A stretch of DNA of 64,000 nt, taken from NCBI GenBank assembly GCA_964418255.1, contig CAYQKV010000001.1, positions 186,001 through 250,000 on the forward strand, in the 5' to 3' direction. The notes below the pieces were generated by a model. It saw nothing but the letters and a program-made list of their open reading frames with translations. It was not told the origin of the DNA and made no database searches. Made by a program: the position numbers and the translations under genes. Position 1 is the stretch's first letter, and each line of letters begins with the position of its first letter. The DNA is from CAG-1782 sp964418255 (GTDB lineage Bacteria > Bacillota > Clostridia > Christensenellales > DTU072). This document shows, in pieces, positions 43,675 through 51,131 of the stretch.

Positions 43675-43703
43675 ACTTTAACATAATTTTTAATAATTTG
43701 CAA
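43675..43703 (-). promoter_or_regulatory. Promoter of the hydrogenase operon
   Basis: TTGCAA (43698-43703), 17-bp spacer, TAAAGT (43675-43680), minus strand. A small dyad, GATAATAGATTATC, lies in the leader near 43651-43664. It does not match the Rex consensus. Confidence 0.72.
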
Positions 43704-43818
43704 TATCTTTTGCCTAAAAAAAACTCCTCTTGCGATTTTTGTCGACGGTTTATTTCCTATCTTTCCCAAAGCGTTTACATAACCCGAAAAAAAACGTAGA
43801 AAAATGTTTGTTTTTTCG

Positions 43819-43847
43819 TTGACAACGCTTTTTGCAAGTGCTATCCT
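43819..43847 (+). promoter_or_regulatory. Promoter of the Ile T-box / acyl-CoA ligase transcript
   Basis: TTGACA (43819-43824), 17-bp spacer, TATCCT (43842-43847), plus strand, divergent from the hydrogenase promoter. Confidence 0.82.
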
Positions 43848-43857
43848 AAAAACGCAG

Positions 43858-44123
43858 ATAAGCAAAGGCTTTGACGAAGAGGGTCGGAAACGCCCGTTTC
43901 ACAGAGAGTCCGCGGTCGGTGCGAGCGGACAAACGGTTTATCCAAATGACCTATCACTTCCGAGTCGAAATCAAGAAAACGGCTTTGCCGCAAGTAGACG
44001 ATTTCCGTGTATGCACGTTACAGCATTAGGCTTGATTGAGCCGACGAGAGGCGCAGACTATGCGCAATTTGAGTGGTACCGCGGGCTAAACCCGTCTCAA
44101 AGTTTCTTTGAGGCGGTTTTTTT
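43858..44123 (+). promoter_or_regulatory. T-box leader, probable Ile specifier (ATC)
   Basis: Stem I carries the AG bulge ACAGAGAG and the apical GTCCGC-GGTCGGTGCGA-GCGGAC stem-loop. The specifier is read as ATC at 43953-43955: aligned on the Trp T-box of this window, TGG-ACTATTGAG matches ATC-ACTTCCGAG. The T-box motif TTGAGTGGTACCGCGG ends at 44084. The terminator stem CCGTCTCAAAG/CTTTGAGGCGG (44092-44116) is followed by seven T. T-box identity is firm; the codon assignment is by alignment. Confidence 0.9.
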
Positions 44124-44160
44124 GTTTATCGGCAAAAAAGCTACATACGGAGGTATAAAA

Positions 44161-46440
44161 ATGATTGAAAACGAACTTCGGGACGTGGGCGCGCGCATCA
44201 AAGCCCTGCGCGAAATTTCGGGAATGACGCAAGCGCAAGCCGCGGAACAAACCGAAGTGTCCCTGACCGAATACAAGCAGCTTGAAGCGGGCAAAAAGGA
44301 TTTCCCTTTCACATTCATTTATAAAGCGGCGGATACTTTCGGCGTGGAAATGAAAGACCTTCTCTCGGGAAGCAGCCCCATTCTGTCCAGATACACCGTC
44401 GTTCGGGGCGGCAAGGGTTTGCCGATAACCAGGAGAACGGGTTTTACCTATGAAAACCTCGCGCCTTCCTTCAAAAACAAACTCGCCGAGCCGTTCTGGG
44501 TTCATATCCCCTATTCCGAGGAAAAACCCGTTTTTACCAAACATAACGGACAGGAAATAGACATAGTAATCAGCGGCAGGCTGGAAATTCAGATACACGA
44601 CGGCGTGGAAATACTCAATCCCGGCGACACGATTTACTACAACAGTTCCCTCCCCCACGCGCTTCGCGCGCTCGACGGCGCGGACTGCACGCTTTACGCA
44701 GTGGTAATCAAATCGGAGAAAGACGAAGACATTAACGTAAACGAATTCCCCTATGAACCGATAAAAGGCGCGGAAGCCCGCAAAAAAATGCGTTCGGTCG
44801 CGGACGAATTCATCGAAACCACCACGGACAAAAACGGAGTTCTGCAAAGCATACGTTTCAAGAACGAAGAAAAATTCAACTTCGCTTTCGACGTAGTGGA
44901 CAAACTTGCCGTCAAATCGCCCGACAAAACCGCGATGCTGTGGGTAAGCAACGACCACAAATCTCACGCGTTTACGTTTGCCGATATGAAGAGATACTCT
45001 AATATGACGGCGAACTATTTCGAATCTATCGGAATACGCCGCGGAGACTGCGTTATGCTCGTTCTCAAACGCCATTATCAGTTCTGGTTTTCCATTCTCG
45101 CCCTTCATAAAATCGGCGCGGTGGTAATTCCCGCTACCAACCAGCTCGTCGAACACGACTTTACTTACCGTTTCCAAAAAGCGGGCGTAAAAGCGATAGT
45201 GTGCACTTCGGACGGGGACACCGCTCTGCACGCGGAAAAGGCGTGCGCGGAATTCCCCGATATGATAAAAGTTATGGTTGGTTCCCGCAGAGACGGTTGG
45301 CACGATTTCAATACGGAAATGCTTCTCGCAAGCGAAGTTTACGACCGTAAGCCCGATTCTCCGTGCGGAAGCGACAATATGCTGATGCTCTTTACTTCGG
45401 GAACGTCGGGTTATCCGAGAATCGCCGCGCATTCGTACAAATACCCTCTCGGGCATTACATAACCGCGAAATACTGGCACAACGTAAACCCCGACGGACT
45501 TCATTTCACGATTTCCGACACCGGCTGGGGAAAAGCTCTCTGGGGTAAAATCTACGGACAATGGCTGTGCGAAGCTCCGATATTTACTTATGATTTCGAT
45601 AAGTTCAAATCGGAAGATATTCTCCCTATGTTCGCCCAATACCACATTACGACTTTCTGCGCTCCCCCGACGATGTACAGATTCTTCATCAAGGAAGACC
45701 TGTCCAAATACGACCTGTCGTCGATAGAATACGCCACGACTGCGGGCGAAGCTCTCAACCCCGAAGTCTTCAATCAGTTCTATAAAGCGACCGGCTTGAA
45801 AATTATGGAAGGTTTCGGACAGACGGAAACGACTCTCACCATCGCGAACCTCGTCGGCACAACCCCGAAAATAGGTTCTATGGGTCGCCCCAGTCCCCTC
45901 TACGATGTACGCGTCCTCGACCCCGACGGAAACGAATGTAAAAACGGCGAAGTCGGCGAAATCTGCATCAGAACTTCCGAAGGCGCGCCCTGCGGTCTGT
46001 TCCTCGGATACTATCTCGACGAAGACAGAACGAAAGAAGTCTGGCACGACGGGTTCTATCACACGGGCGACCAGGCGACGCGCGACGAAGAAGGATATCT
46101 TTGGTACGTCGGCAGAATAGACGACGTAATCAAGAGCAGCGGCTACCGCATAGGACCGTTCGAAATCGAAAGCGTAATTATGGAACTTCCTTACGTATTG
46201 GAATGCGCGATAACCCCCGTGCCCGACCCCATCCGCGGACAAATCGTCAAAGCGACCGTCGTCCTTACCAAGGGAACGGTAGGCACGGAAGAACTGAAAA
46301 AGGAAATCCAGCAGTACGTCAAGACGAACACCGCGCCTTACAAATACCCGCGTATCGTAGAATTCCGCGACGAACTTCCCAAAACCATAAGCGGTAAAAT
46401 AAGAAGAGTTCAACTCCGCGAAGAATCCGCAAACAAATAA
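44161..46440 (+). CDS. XRE-HTH + cupin + MACS-type acyl-CoA ligase fusion
   Basis: A 759-residue protein. Residues ~6-65 are an XRE helix-turn-helix, ~75-183 a cupin (KHNGQEIDIVISG...GDTIYYNSSLPHA), and ~225-759 an AMP-forming acyl-CoA synthetase. The ligase has TSGTSGYPR at 412-420 (Arg where Lys is usual), GFGQTETT, YHTGDQA, SSGYRIGPFEIE typical of the medium-chain (MACS) group, and the catalytic Lys in TISGKIRR. It should make an acyl-CoA from a short or branched acid. The ATG at 44161 follows GGAGG. Control by an Ile T-box suggests the product feeds Ile synthesis (inference). Confidence 0.92.
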   Translation: MIENELRDVGARIKALREISGMTQAQAAEQTEVSLTEYKQLEAGKKDFPFTFIYKAADTFGVEMKDLLSGSSPILSRYTVVRGGKGLPITRRTGFTYENLAPSFKNKLAEPFWVHIPYSEEKPVFTKHNGQEIDIVISGRLEIQIHDGVEILNPGDTIYYNSSLPHALRALDGADCTLYAVVIKSEKDEDINVNEFPYEPIKGAEARKKMRSVADEFIETTTDKNGVLQSIRFKNEEKFNFAFDVVDKLAVKSPDKTAMLWVSNDHKSHAFTFADMKRYSNMTANYFESIGIRRGDCVMLVLKRHYQFWFSILALHKIGAVVIPATNQLVEHDFTYRFQKAGVKAIVCTSDGDTALHAEKACAEFPDMIKVMVGSRRDGWHDFNTEMLLASEVYDRKPDSPCGSDNMLMLFTSGTSGYPRIAAHSYKYPLGHYITAKYWHNVNPDGLHFTISDTGWGKALWGKIYGQWLCEAPIFTYDFDKFKSEDILPMFAQYHITTFCAPPTMYRFFIKEDLSKYDLSSIEYATTAGEALNPEVFNQFYKATGLKIMEGFGQTETTLTIANLVGTTPKIGSMGRPSPLYDVRVLDPDGNECKNGEVGEICIRTSEGAPCGLFLGYYLDEDRTKEVWHDGFYHTGDQATRDEEGYLWYVGRIDDVIKSSGYRIGPFEIESVIMELPYVLECAITPVPDPIRGQIVKATVVLTKGTVGTEELKKEIQQYVKTNTAPYKYPRIVEFRDELPKTISGKIRRVQLREESANK

Positions 46441-46460
46441 CATTCGGCTTACCGAATATA

Positions 46461-46491
46461 AAAACCGCACTCGAACCGAGTGCGGTTTTTT
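46461..46491. terminator. Bidirectional terminator between the ligase fusion and lysK
   Basis: Stem AAAAACCGCACTCG/CGAGTGCGGTTTTT with an AAC loop, between two convergent genes. Confidence 0.88.
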
Positions 46492-46545
46492 ATTTCTTGT
46501 TTATACCGCGTTTATGAAGATATTTGTATCGTAGGATACGAATAA

Positions 46546-48567
46546 CTATTTTATAGGCGTGCCTTCGGGAACGATGTCGTCCACGAAAATAATCTGACAT
46601 CCGCAAGCGTTGTTGGTCGCGGCAAGCAACATTCCGTTGCTGGTAACGCCCGTTATGCGCGTAGGTTTAAGGTTTGCGACGACGATAATTTTACGCCCTA
46701 CGAGTTGTTCGGGCTTATAGTCGTTTTTGATGGAAGACACAATTACTCTTTCGTTAAGTCCGTCGAACAAGGTGAGTTTATAACAACTGTGCGATTTCCT
46801 TATTTCCTGGCATTTTATAATCTTGCACACGCGCAAGTCGATTTTTCCGAACTCGTCGATGTCGATTTCCTCTTTTACGGGCGCGACGGGGTCGGGCTCG
46901 CCGTAGGTTTTTACTTCTTCGATTATCTCTTCTTCGGGTTCTTCTTTCTTTGCTTCTTCTTCCGTCATCAGCGTGGAAAAGTCGAGGAGTTTTATATAGC
47001 GTTCTTTTTCAATCGCGTAAAGGAAGAGATAGAGTCTCGGACCTTTTTCTTTGTTGATAAGAAGCATATAGACGTTGCGGAAAAACTTGCTCTGAATATT
47101 TTTAAGCGCTTTGTCTTCTTTCGACAAGCCGTACACGCGCGCGGGGATAGCGTAGAGTTCGGTCTGCAACCCGTCGAGGTCGTAATTACCTGCCGAAAGG
47201 AACGCGAACAAATCGGCTATTTCCTTTTTCTCGTTTTCGTCGAGGGTTTCGTAAGTTTCCCAGTTCCTCTTTGCGCACAACGTATTTACGTTTTCGGGCG
47301 AGCATTTTTCCAGCCAGAATTTCGCTCTTTCCAGTCTGTCGGAGAACTGCGCCGCTTTATACGGAGTGCCTATTTTTTCGAAGACGACTTCGAGCATTTT
47401 TTCGTTGAAATCGACAACCGAGCCGAGCTGGACGATTAACCCCATAGGTACACATTCGACTTCTCTTCCGTCTACCTCGCAAAGGGACATTATTTCCTGC
47501 GTAAGTTCGTTTGCTTTGCCGTTTCTTACGTCGGTAAGCATTTTGTCGAATTCGAAATACTGACGAAGTATTCCGTCGTCGAGGCAGAAATTAAACGCTT
47601 TGAGCGGTTCGTTTTTAGCATACAGCCAAAGCAGAACTTCGGGTTCGTAAAGTTTGAGCAGAGTTCCCGGGGTAAGATTGAGTCCGCTCGACCCCGACAT
47701 TTTTCCCGTAGAAAGATTGTTGTCGCTTATTCCGATAAACTCGTACCCTTGGAAAAGCGGCGGAGTGTAGCCGAAAATTTTGCGCGCGACGTCTTTTGCC
47801 GTATCGTAACTTCCGTTCGTGCTCGCGTGGTCTTTGCCTCCGGGCTCGAAGTCGACGCCTTCGTACATCCAACGCATCGGCCAGTCGATTTTCCAGGCGA
47901 GTTTACAGTTGAAATCTTTTGTGAAATCGAATTTTCCGCAATGACCGCATTTGCAAACGTATTCTGCCTGCGTGCAATCGTCGGAGAGAGAGGTTATTTT
48001 CGTAGTGTCTCTCCCACATTCGGGGCAATATATGCTTACGGGGTAGTACGCGTCGCGCTCCCCTTCTTCCGCGTCCTGCGTGCGGTGACTGTCGAGAATA
48101 TCGAAAATTTCTTTACGCTTTTTCAAGGCAAGCAAAACGTACTCGGTGTATTTGCCGCTTCTGTACATTTCCGCCTGATGGCGATAGTCCATATCTATTC
48201 CGAATTTCACGATGGATTCTTCGAATTCTTTTTCGAAATATTCCGCGTAATTTTTCGCGTCCGAACCCTCAAACGGATTGATAACGTCGACGTACGGACA
48301 GCCGATGAATTTTTCCATATCGGAATTGACTTTCGCTACGTTTACGGGAACTTTTCTCATTCTGTCGAACTCGTCCCACGAAAACAGCAGACGCGCTTTT
48401 TTGCCCTTTTTCCGCAAAGCCTTTACGACGAAATAACTCGTCGCTATATCGCGAAAATTTCCAATGTGTATCGAGCCCGAAGGGCTGATACCCGCGGCGC
48501 AGACGTACTCCTCTTTATTCGGGTTTCTGTCAATAATCTGCTGAGCTAATTTATCCGACCAGTGCAT
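46546..48567 (-). CDS. lysK: Class I lysyl-tRNA synthetase with C-terminal tRNA-binding (Trbp111-like) domain
   Basis: A 673-residue protein. ISPSGSIHIGN at 27-37 is the HIGH motif, FSWDEFDRMRKVP is the class I LysRS signature, a zinc-like set CPECG/CKCGHC follows, and KMSGS sits at 289-293. Residues ~566-673 form an OB-fold tRNA-binding domain (IDLRVCKIIKCQEI...IVVANLKPTRITG) of the kind found at the end of MetRS. An acidic linker (KKEEPEEEIIEEV) joins them. Most Firmicutes use class II LysRS. Its own promoter lies upstream; there is no T-box. Confidence 0.9.
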   Translation of the reverse strand: MHWSDKLAQQIIDRNPNKEEYVCAAGISPSGSIHIGNFRDIATSYFVVKALRKKGKKARLLFSWDEFDRMRKVPVNVAKVNSDMEKFIGCPYVDVINPFEGSDAKNYAEYFEKEFEESIVKFGIDMDYRHQAEMYRSGKYTEYVLLALKKRKEIFDILDSHRTQDAEEGERDAYYPVSIYCPECGRDTTKITSLSDDCTQAEYVCKCGHCGKFDFTKDFNCKLAWKIDWPMRWMYEGVDFEPGGKDHASTNGSYDTAKDVARKIFGYTPPLFQGYEFIGISDNNLSTGKMSGSSGLNLTPGTLLKLYEPEVLLWLYAKNEPLKAFNFCLDDGILRQYFEFDKMLTDVRNGKANELTQEIMSLCEVDGREVECVPMGLIVQLGSVVDFNEKMLEVVFEKIGTPYKAAQFSDRLERAKFWLEKCSPENVNTLCAKRNWETYETLDENEKKEIADLFAFLSAGNYDLDGLQTELYAIPARVYGLSKEDKALKNIQSKFFRNVYMLLINKEKGPRLYLFLYAIEKERYIKLLDFSTLMTEEEAKKEEPEEEIIEEVKTYGEPDPVAPVKEEIDIDEFGKIDLRVCKIIKCQEIRKSHSCYKLTLFDGLNERVIVSSIKNDYKPEQLVGRKIIVVANLKPTRITGVTSNGMLLAATNNACGCQIIFVDDIVPEGTPIK

Positions 48568-48626
48568 TTATGAATTCCTCCGTTTTTGCAGACGCAAAAC
48601 TTTCTTATTTAATAATAAACATAAGT

Positions 48627-48655
48627 ATATTACATTAAAATAAGCATTTTTGCAA
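48627..48655 (-). promoter_or_regulatory. Promoter of lysK
   Basis: TTGCAA (48650-48655), 17-bp spacer, TAATAT (48627-48632), minus strand. Repeat copy 4 begins about 10 bp upstream. Confidence 0.75.
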
Positions 48656-48665
48656 GTAAAAAAAC

Positions 48666-48712
48666 GAAGTGGAGAGATTGCGTTGATTTTTTTCGTAAGT
48701 GAACCGTCGCCG
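48666..48712. repeat. Intergenic repeat, copy 4 (truncated, opposite orientation)
   Basis: AAGTGGAGAGATTGCG, then TTGATTTTTTTCGTAAGTG and AACCGTCGCCG, is the reverse complement of the right end of copies 1 and 2. It stops before the inner hairpin is complete. Confidence 0.75.
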
Positions 48713-48735
48713 CAAATTAAGAGAAATACAAAAAC

Positions 48736-49209
48736 TTAACATAAAGCGGTATTTATCACTGTCAGTCCGTTATGTTTTGCATAATTCACGGTGTACGCCG
48801 TTCCGCCGCTATCCTTTATCAGATAACAAACGCAAAAAATACTGTTGTCTACTAAATACCTGTTCCGAACGTGCATACAACCGTGAAAAAATTTATTCGA
48901 AGTGTACACAACTTTTTTCGCTCTTTCTTTTATATAATTATACTTTTTTACGTCCTCTTCTTTCCACCCTTTTGTCTGCTCGGGACAAGGCAACGCCAAA
49001 ATCAATTCGATTTGCGGATAATCGTTTTTAAGTTCCAGAACAGTTTCCGCCGCTAAGGTATCGAAACCTAACGCGCCGCCCGCGTAAAATTCTATAACCC
49101 CTTTCTGTATAAGCGAAATAACTATGTTCTTTGTCTTTTCTTTAATTGCGGAATAGTCATTTTGGTCGATACTGCGGTGCCCCGTAAAGCAACAACTTGT
49201 TTCTCTCAT
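48736..49209 (-). CDS. SLOG-superfamily (YpsA/DUF1273-like) protein
   Basis: A 157-residue protein with the SLOG nucleotide-binding pattern: CCFTGHRSID at the N-terminus, YAGGALGFDTLAAE, and ILALPCPEQTKGW. Bacillus YpsA is a relative; these proteins are thought to bind a nucleotide-derived ligand. SD AAGGAGGG precedes the ATG at 49207-49209. A ~310-nt structured leader ending in a terminator lies directly upstream. Confidence 0.82.
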   Translation of the reverse strand: MRETSCCFTGHRSIDQNDYSAIKEKTKNIVISLIQKGVIEFYAGGALGFDTLAAETVLELKNDYPQIELILALPCPEQTKGWKEEDVKKYNYIKERAKKVVYTSNKFFHGCMHVRNRYLVDNSIFCVCYLIKDSGGTAYTVNYAKHNGLTVINTALC

Positions 49210-49520
49210 TTTATCCCTCCTTATTAAAAACAGCCGTCAAAACCATATCGATGATTTGACGGCAATCAAATAATATATTCGTAATAAGATGCCGCCCTCA
49301 TACGAAAGCGGCAAATATAGCACGCCTACCGTCGTATAAGTCGCCAAACCTGTTCACCATAACATCCAAATTTATGCAAAATCGCAATAAAGGCTGTTGT
49401 AAACACGACAGTAGTCGTTGCCACCATTAAAGATAGCAACAGCCTAATGCGCTATACATTTATAGCAAAAATCTGTATGTTATGTTTCAAGTCGCCTTTT
49501 ACGGCAACTCAGATTTGGCA
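49210..49520 (-). ncRNA. Structured leader RNA / candidate riboswitch or small RNA upstream of the SLOG gene
   Basis: The region between a consensus promoter and the SLOG gene's ribosome-binding site has no convincing gene but many stems on the minus strand: AGTTGCC/GGCGACT, AAATCTG/CAGATTT, GCTATA-AATG-TATAGC and AGGCTGTTG/CAACAGCCT. It ends with terminator GCCGTCAAA/TTTGACGGC (49233-49263) followed by TTTTT. GTTGC inside the AGGCTGTTGC arm can pair instead with a nearer GCAAC, giving two exclusive folds. No known class recognised. A 33-codon hydrophobic ORF at 49326-49427 (MVATTTVVFTTAFIAIL...) lacks a ribosome-binding site. Confidence 0.55.
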
Positions 49521-49526
49521 TTTTTG

Positions 49527-49555
49527 ATTATACGGAAAAAAATAAAAAAAGTCAA
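49527..49555 (-). promoter_or_regulatory. Promoter of the structured leader / SLOG gene
   Basis: TTGACT (49550-49555), 17-bp A/T-tract spacer, TATAAT (49527-49532), minus strand. Confidence 0.85.
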
Positions 49556-49678
49556 TGTCTATTTTATTGTTTATTTTATATATCGAAAACTATTTTGTCC
49601 CAAAACGTAAAATTTGCGCGATTTTTCGATATTTTATTTTGATTAGCGGTTTGAATCAGGCAAACTTTACATTTGTTT

Positions 49679-49760
49679 CCAAAAAAATCACATAATTATT
49701 GAATTTTCCGTGAAAAAAATCACATAATTCTTATTTTTTTTGTGAAAATAATCACATAAC
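49679..49760. repeat. Three direct repeats with exact 32-bp period
   Basis: The sequence TCACATAA recurs at 49688, 49720 and 49752. In the second and third copies it forms the palindromic half of GTGAAAAAAATCAC or GTGAAAATAATCAC; the first lacks the left GTG. The period of about three helical turns would put bound proteins on one face of the DNA. The rest of 49560-49930 is AT-rich with an imperfect inverted repeat (TTCACTATTAAC and GAAGAGTGAAAAG types) and no gene. Confidence 0.6.
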
Positions 49761-49934
49761 TCGGTAATTTTGAGTTGACGAGTTTGATAATCTCATCGGG
49801 ATAGCGTTAAAAACCAGATAGTAAATTTATGCAATCTTTAATTTCCGCACTTCTTCACTATTAACTTTTACTTTTTACTTTCAAAAATCGGCGCAGAATT
49901 TTAGTGAAGAGTGAAAAGTGAAAAGGTAATAAGT

Positions 49935-49970
49935 AAAATCGGCAAATCCATCACTGAATTTGCCGATTTT
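49935..49970. terminator. Terminator after tRNA-Arg
   Basis: Stem AAAATCGGCAAAT/ATTTGCCGATTTT immediately following the tRNA 3' CCA on the minus strand. Confidence 0.8.
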
Positions 49971-50047
49971 TGGCGCACCCGAATGGATTCGAACCATCGA
50001 CACCTAGCGTCGGAGGCTAGTGCTCTATCCGGCTGAGCTACGAGTGC
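49971..50047 (-). tRNA. tRNA-Arg (anticodon CCG)
   Basis: A 77-nt cloverleaf with encoded CCA. Acceptor arms GCACTCG and CGGGTGC pair (one G-T). The anticodon arm is CTAGC-CTCCGAC-GCTAG with CCG at 50011-50013, decoding CGG. The T arm contains GGTTCGAATCC. It lies 28 bp after tsaD on the same strand and may share its transcript. Confidence 0.96.
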
Positions 50048-50075
50048 ATTGTCCCGATAAAACCTTGTTATTCTA

Positions 50076-51128
50076 TCATAAATCGGGGTTCACGTCAAGC
50101 GAAAGCTCCGCCGCCGCAACTCCCTCTTTAATCGCAAAATACGCCGCGGCTCCTATCATTGCTCCGTTATCCGTACAGAGAATTTTCGGCGGAAGATATA
50201 CTTTTATTCCCTTTCTTTTTCCCTCTTCCTCCATTCTTCTTCGCAATTCTCCGTTCGCTCCCACGCCGCCCGCGACCGCGATTTCTTTATATCCGTATTT
50301 TTTCGCCGCTCTGAACGCGTTTTCAACCAACATACCCGTCGCTCTGTCCTGAAAAGACCTCGCTACGTCGTGCGTGTTTATCGCGTCGCCTCTTTGTTCT
50401 GCGTTTCTCACGTAATTTATCACTGCGGTTTTTATTCCCGAATAGGAAAAATCAAGCGTATCCTCTCCTTTATACGGTCTCGGCATAGGCACGTTATCTT
50501 TTCCTTCCGCCGCGTGCTTTTCTATCTGCGGTCCGCCGGGGTACGGCAAGCCTATCACCCTTGCAACCTTATCGAACGCTTCGCCCGCCGCGTCGTCTCT
50601 CGTCTGTCCCAAAACGGACATTTCTCCGTATGATTTCACTTCCAGAAGTTCGGTATGTCCACCGCTTGCAAGCATACAAAGAAACGGAAATTTTAATTCT
50701 TTATGTACAAGCAGGTTTGCCAAAACGTGCCCTTTTATGTGGCTTATACCCACAATCGGGATACCCAAACCGTACGCAAGACTTTTAGCGAAAGCGACTC
50801 CGACAAGAAGCGCGCCCTGCAAACCCGCTCCGTAAGTAACCGCTATTACGTCAATATCGCTTAGCTTTATTCCCGCTTTATTCACCGCTTCTTTAACGAC
50901 GGTATCTATCGCGAGAACGTGGTTTCTCGACGCGATTTCGGGCACTACTCCGCCGAAGCGTTTATGAATTTCTATCTGCGAACTTATTTCGTTTGACAAT
51001 ACGGTTTTCCCTTTAAGCACCGCCGCGGCGGTTTCGTCGCAACTCGATTCTATGGCAAGGATAAAATAGTCGTCCCTATTTCTAAGCTCGTTTAATTTTT
51101 CTTTGGCAATTCTTTCGTATTCCGACAT
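50076..51128 (-). CDS. tsaD: tRNA N6-adenosine threonylcarbamoyltransferase TsaD
   Basis: A 350-residue ASKHA-fold protein with LAIESSCDETAAAV, the metal-binding HIKGH, and the SGGHTELL loop. It transfers threonylcarbamoyl to A37 of ANN-decoding tRNAs together with TsaB and TsaE, which are not in the window. It follows prfB by 3 bp, so the two are probably co-transcribed from secA. Confidence 0.95.
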   Translation of the reverse strand: MSEYERIAKEKLNELRNRDDYFILAIESSCDETAAAVLKGKTVLSNEISSQIEIHKRFGGVVPEIASRNHVLAIDTVVKEAVNKAGIKLSDIDVIAVTYGAGLQGALLVGVAFAKSLAYGLGIPIVGISHIKGHVLANLLVHKELKFPFLCMLASGGHTELLEVKSYGEMSVLGQTRDDAAGEAFDKVARVIGLPYPGGPQIEKHAAEGKDNVPMPRPYKGEDTLDFSYSGIKTAVINYVRNAEQRGDAINTHDVARSFQDRATGMLVENAFRAAKKYGYKEIAVAGGVGANGELRRRMEEEGKRKGIKVYLPPKILCTDNGAMIGAAAYFAIKEGVAAAELSLDVNPDL

Positions 51129-51131
51129 ACC

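Noticed and set aside
43804..44160. In-frame extension of the ligase fusion upstream of 44161 (119 codons)
   Set aside because: This stretch is the promoter and T-box leader, including a terminator hairpin; the ATG at 44161 has a GGAGG.
44086..46470. 794-codon ORF antisense to the ligase fusion, and similar long antisense ORFs over hydA, hydB, pgk, secA and gpmI
   Set aside because: They are shadows caused by codon bias: no ribosome-binding sites, no recognisable domains, complete overlap with well-supported genes.
48568..48735. T-box or lysine riboswitch upstream of lysK
   Set aside because: The leader is too short and lacks T-box or L-box motifs; only a promoter and repeat copy 4 are present.
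49326..49427. 33-codon hydrophobic ORF in the SLOG leader (possible type I toxin)
   Set aside because: No ribosome-binding site, and it lies inside paired arms of the leader. Kept only as a note under the leader feature.
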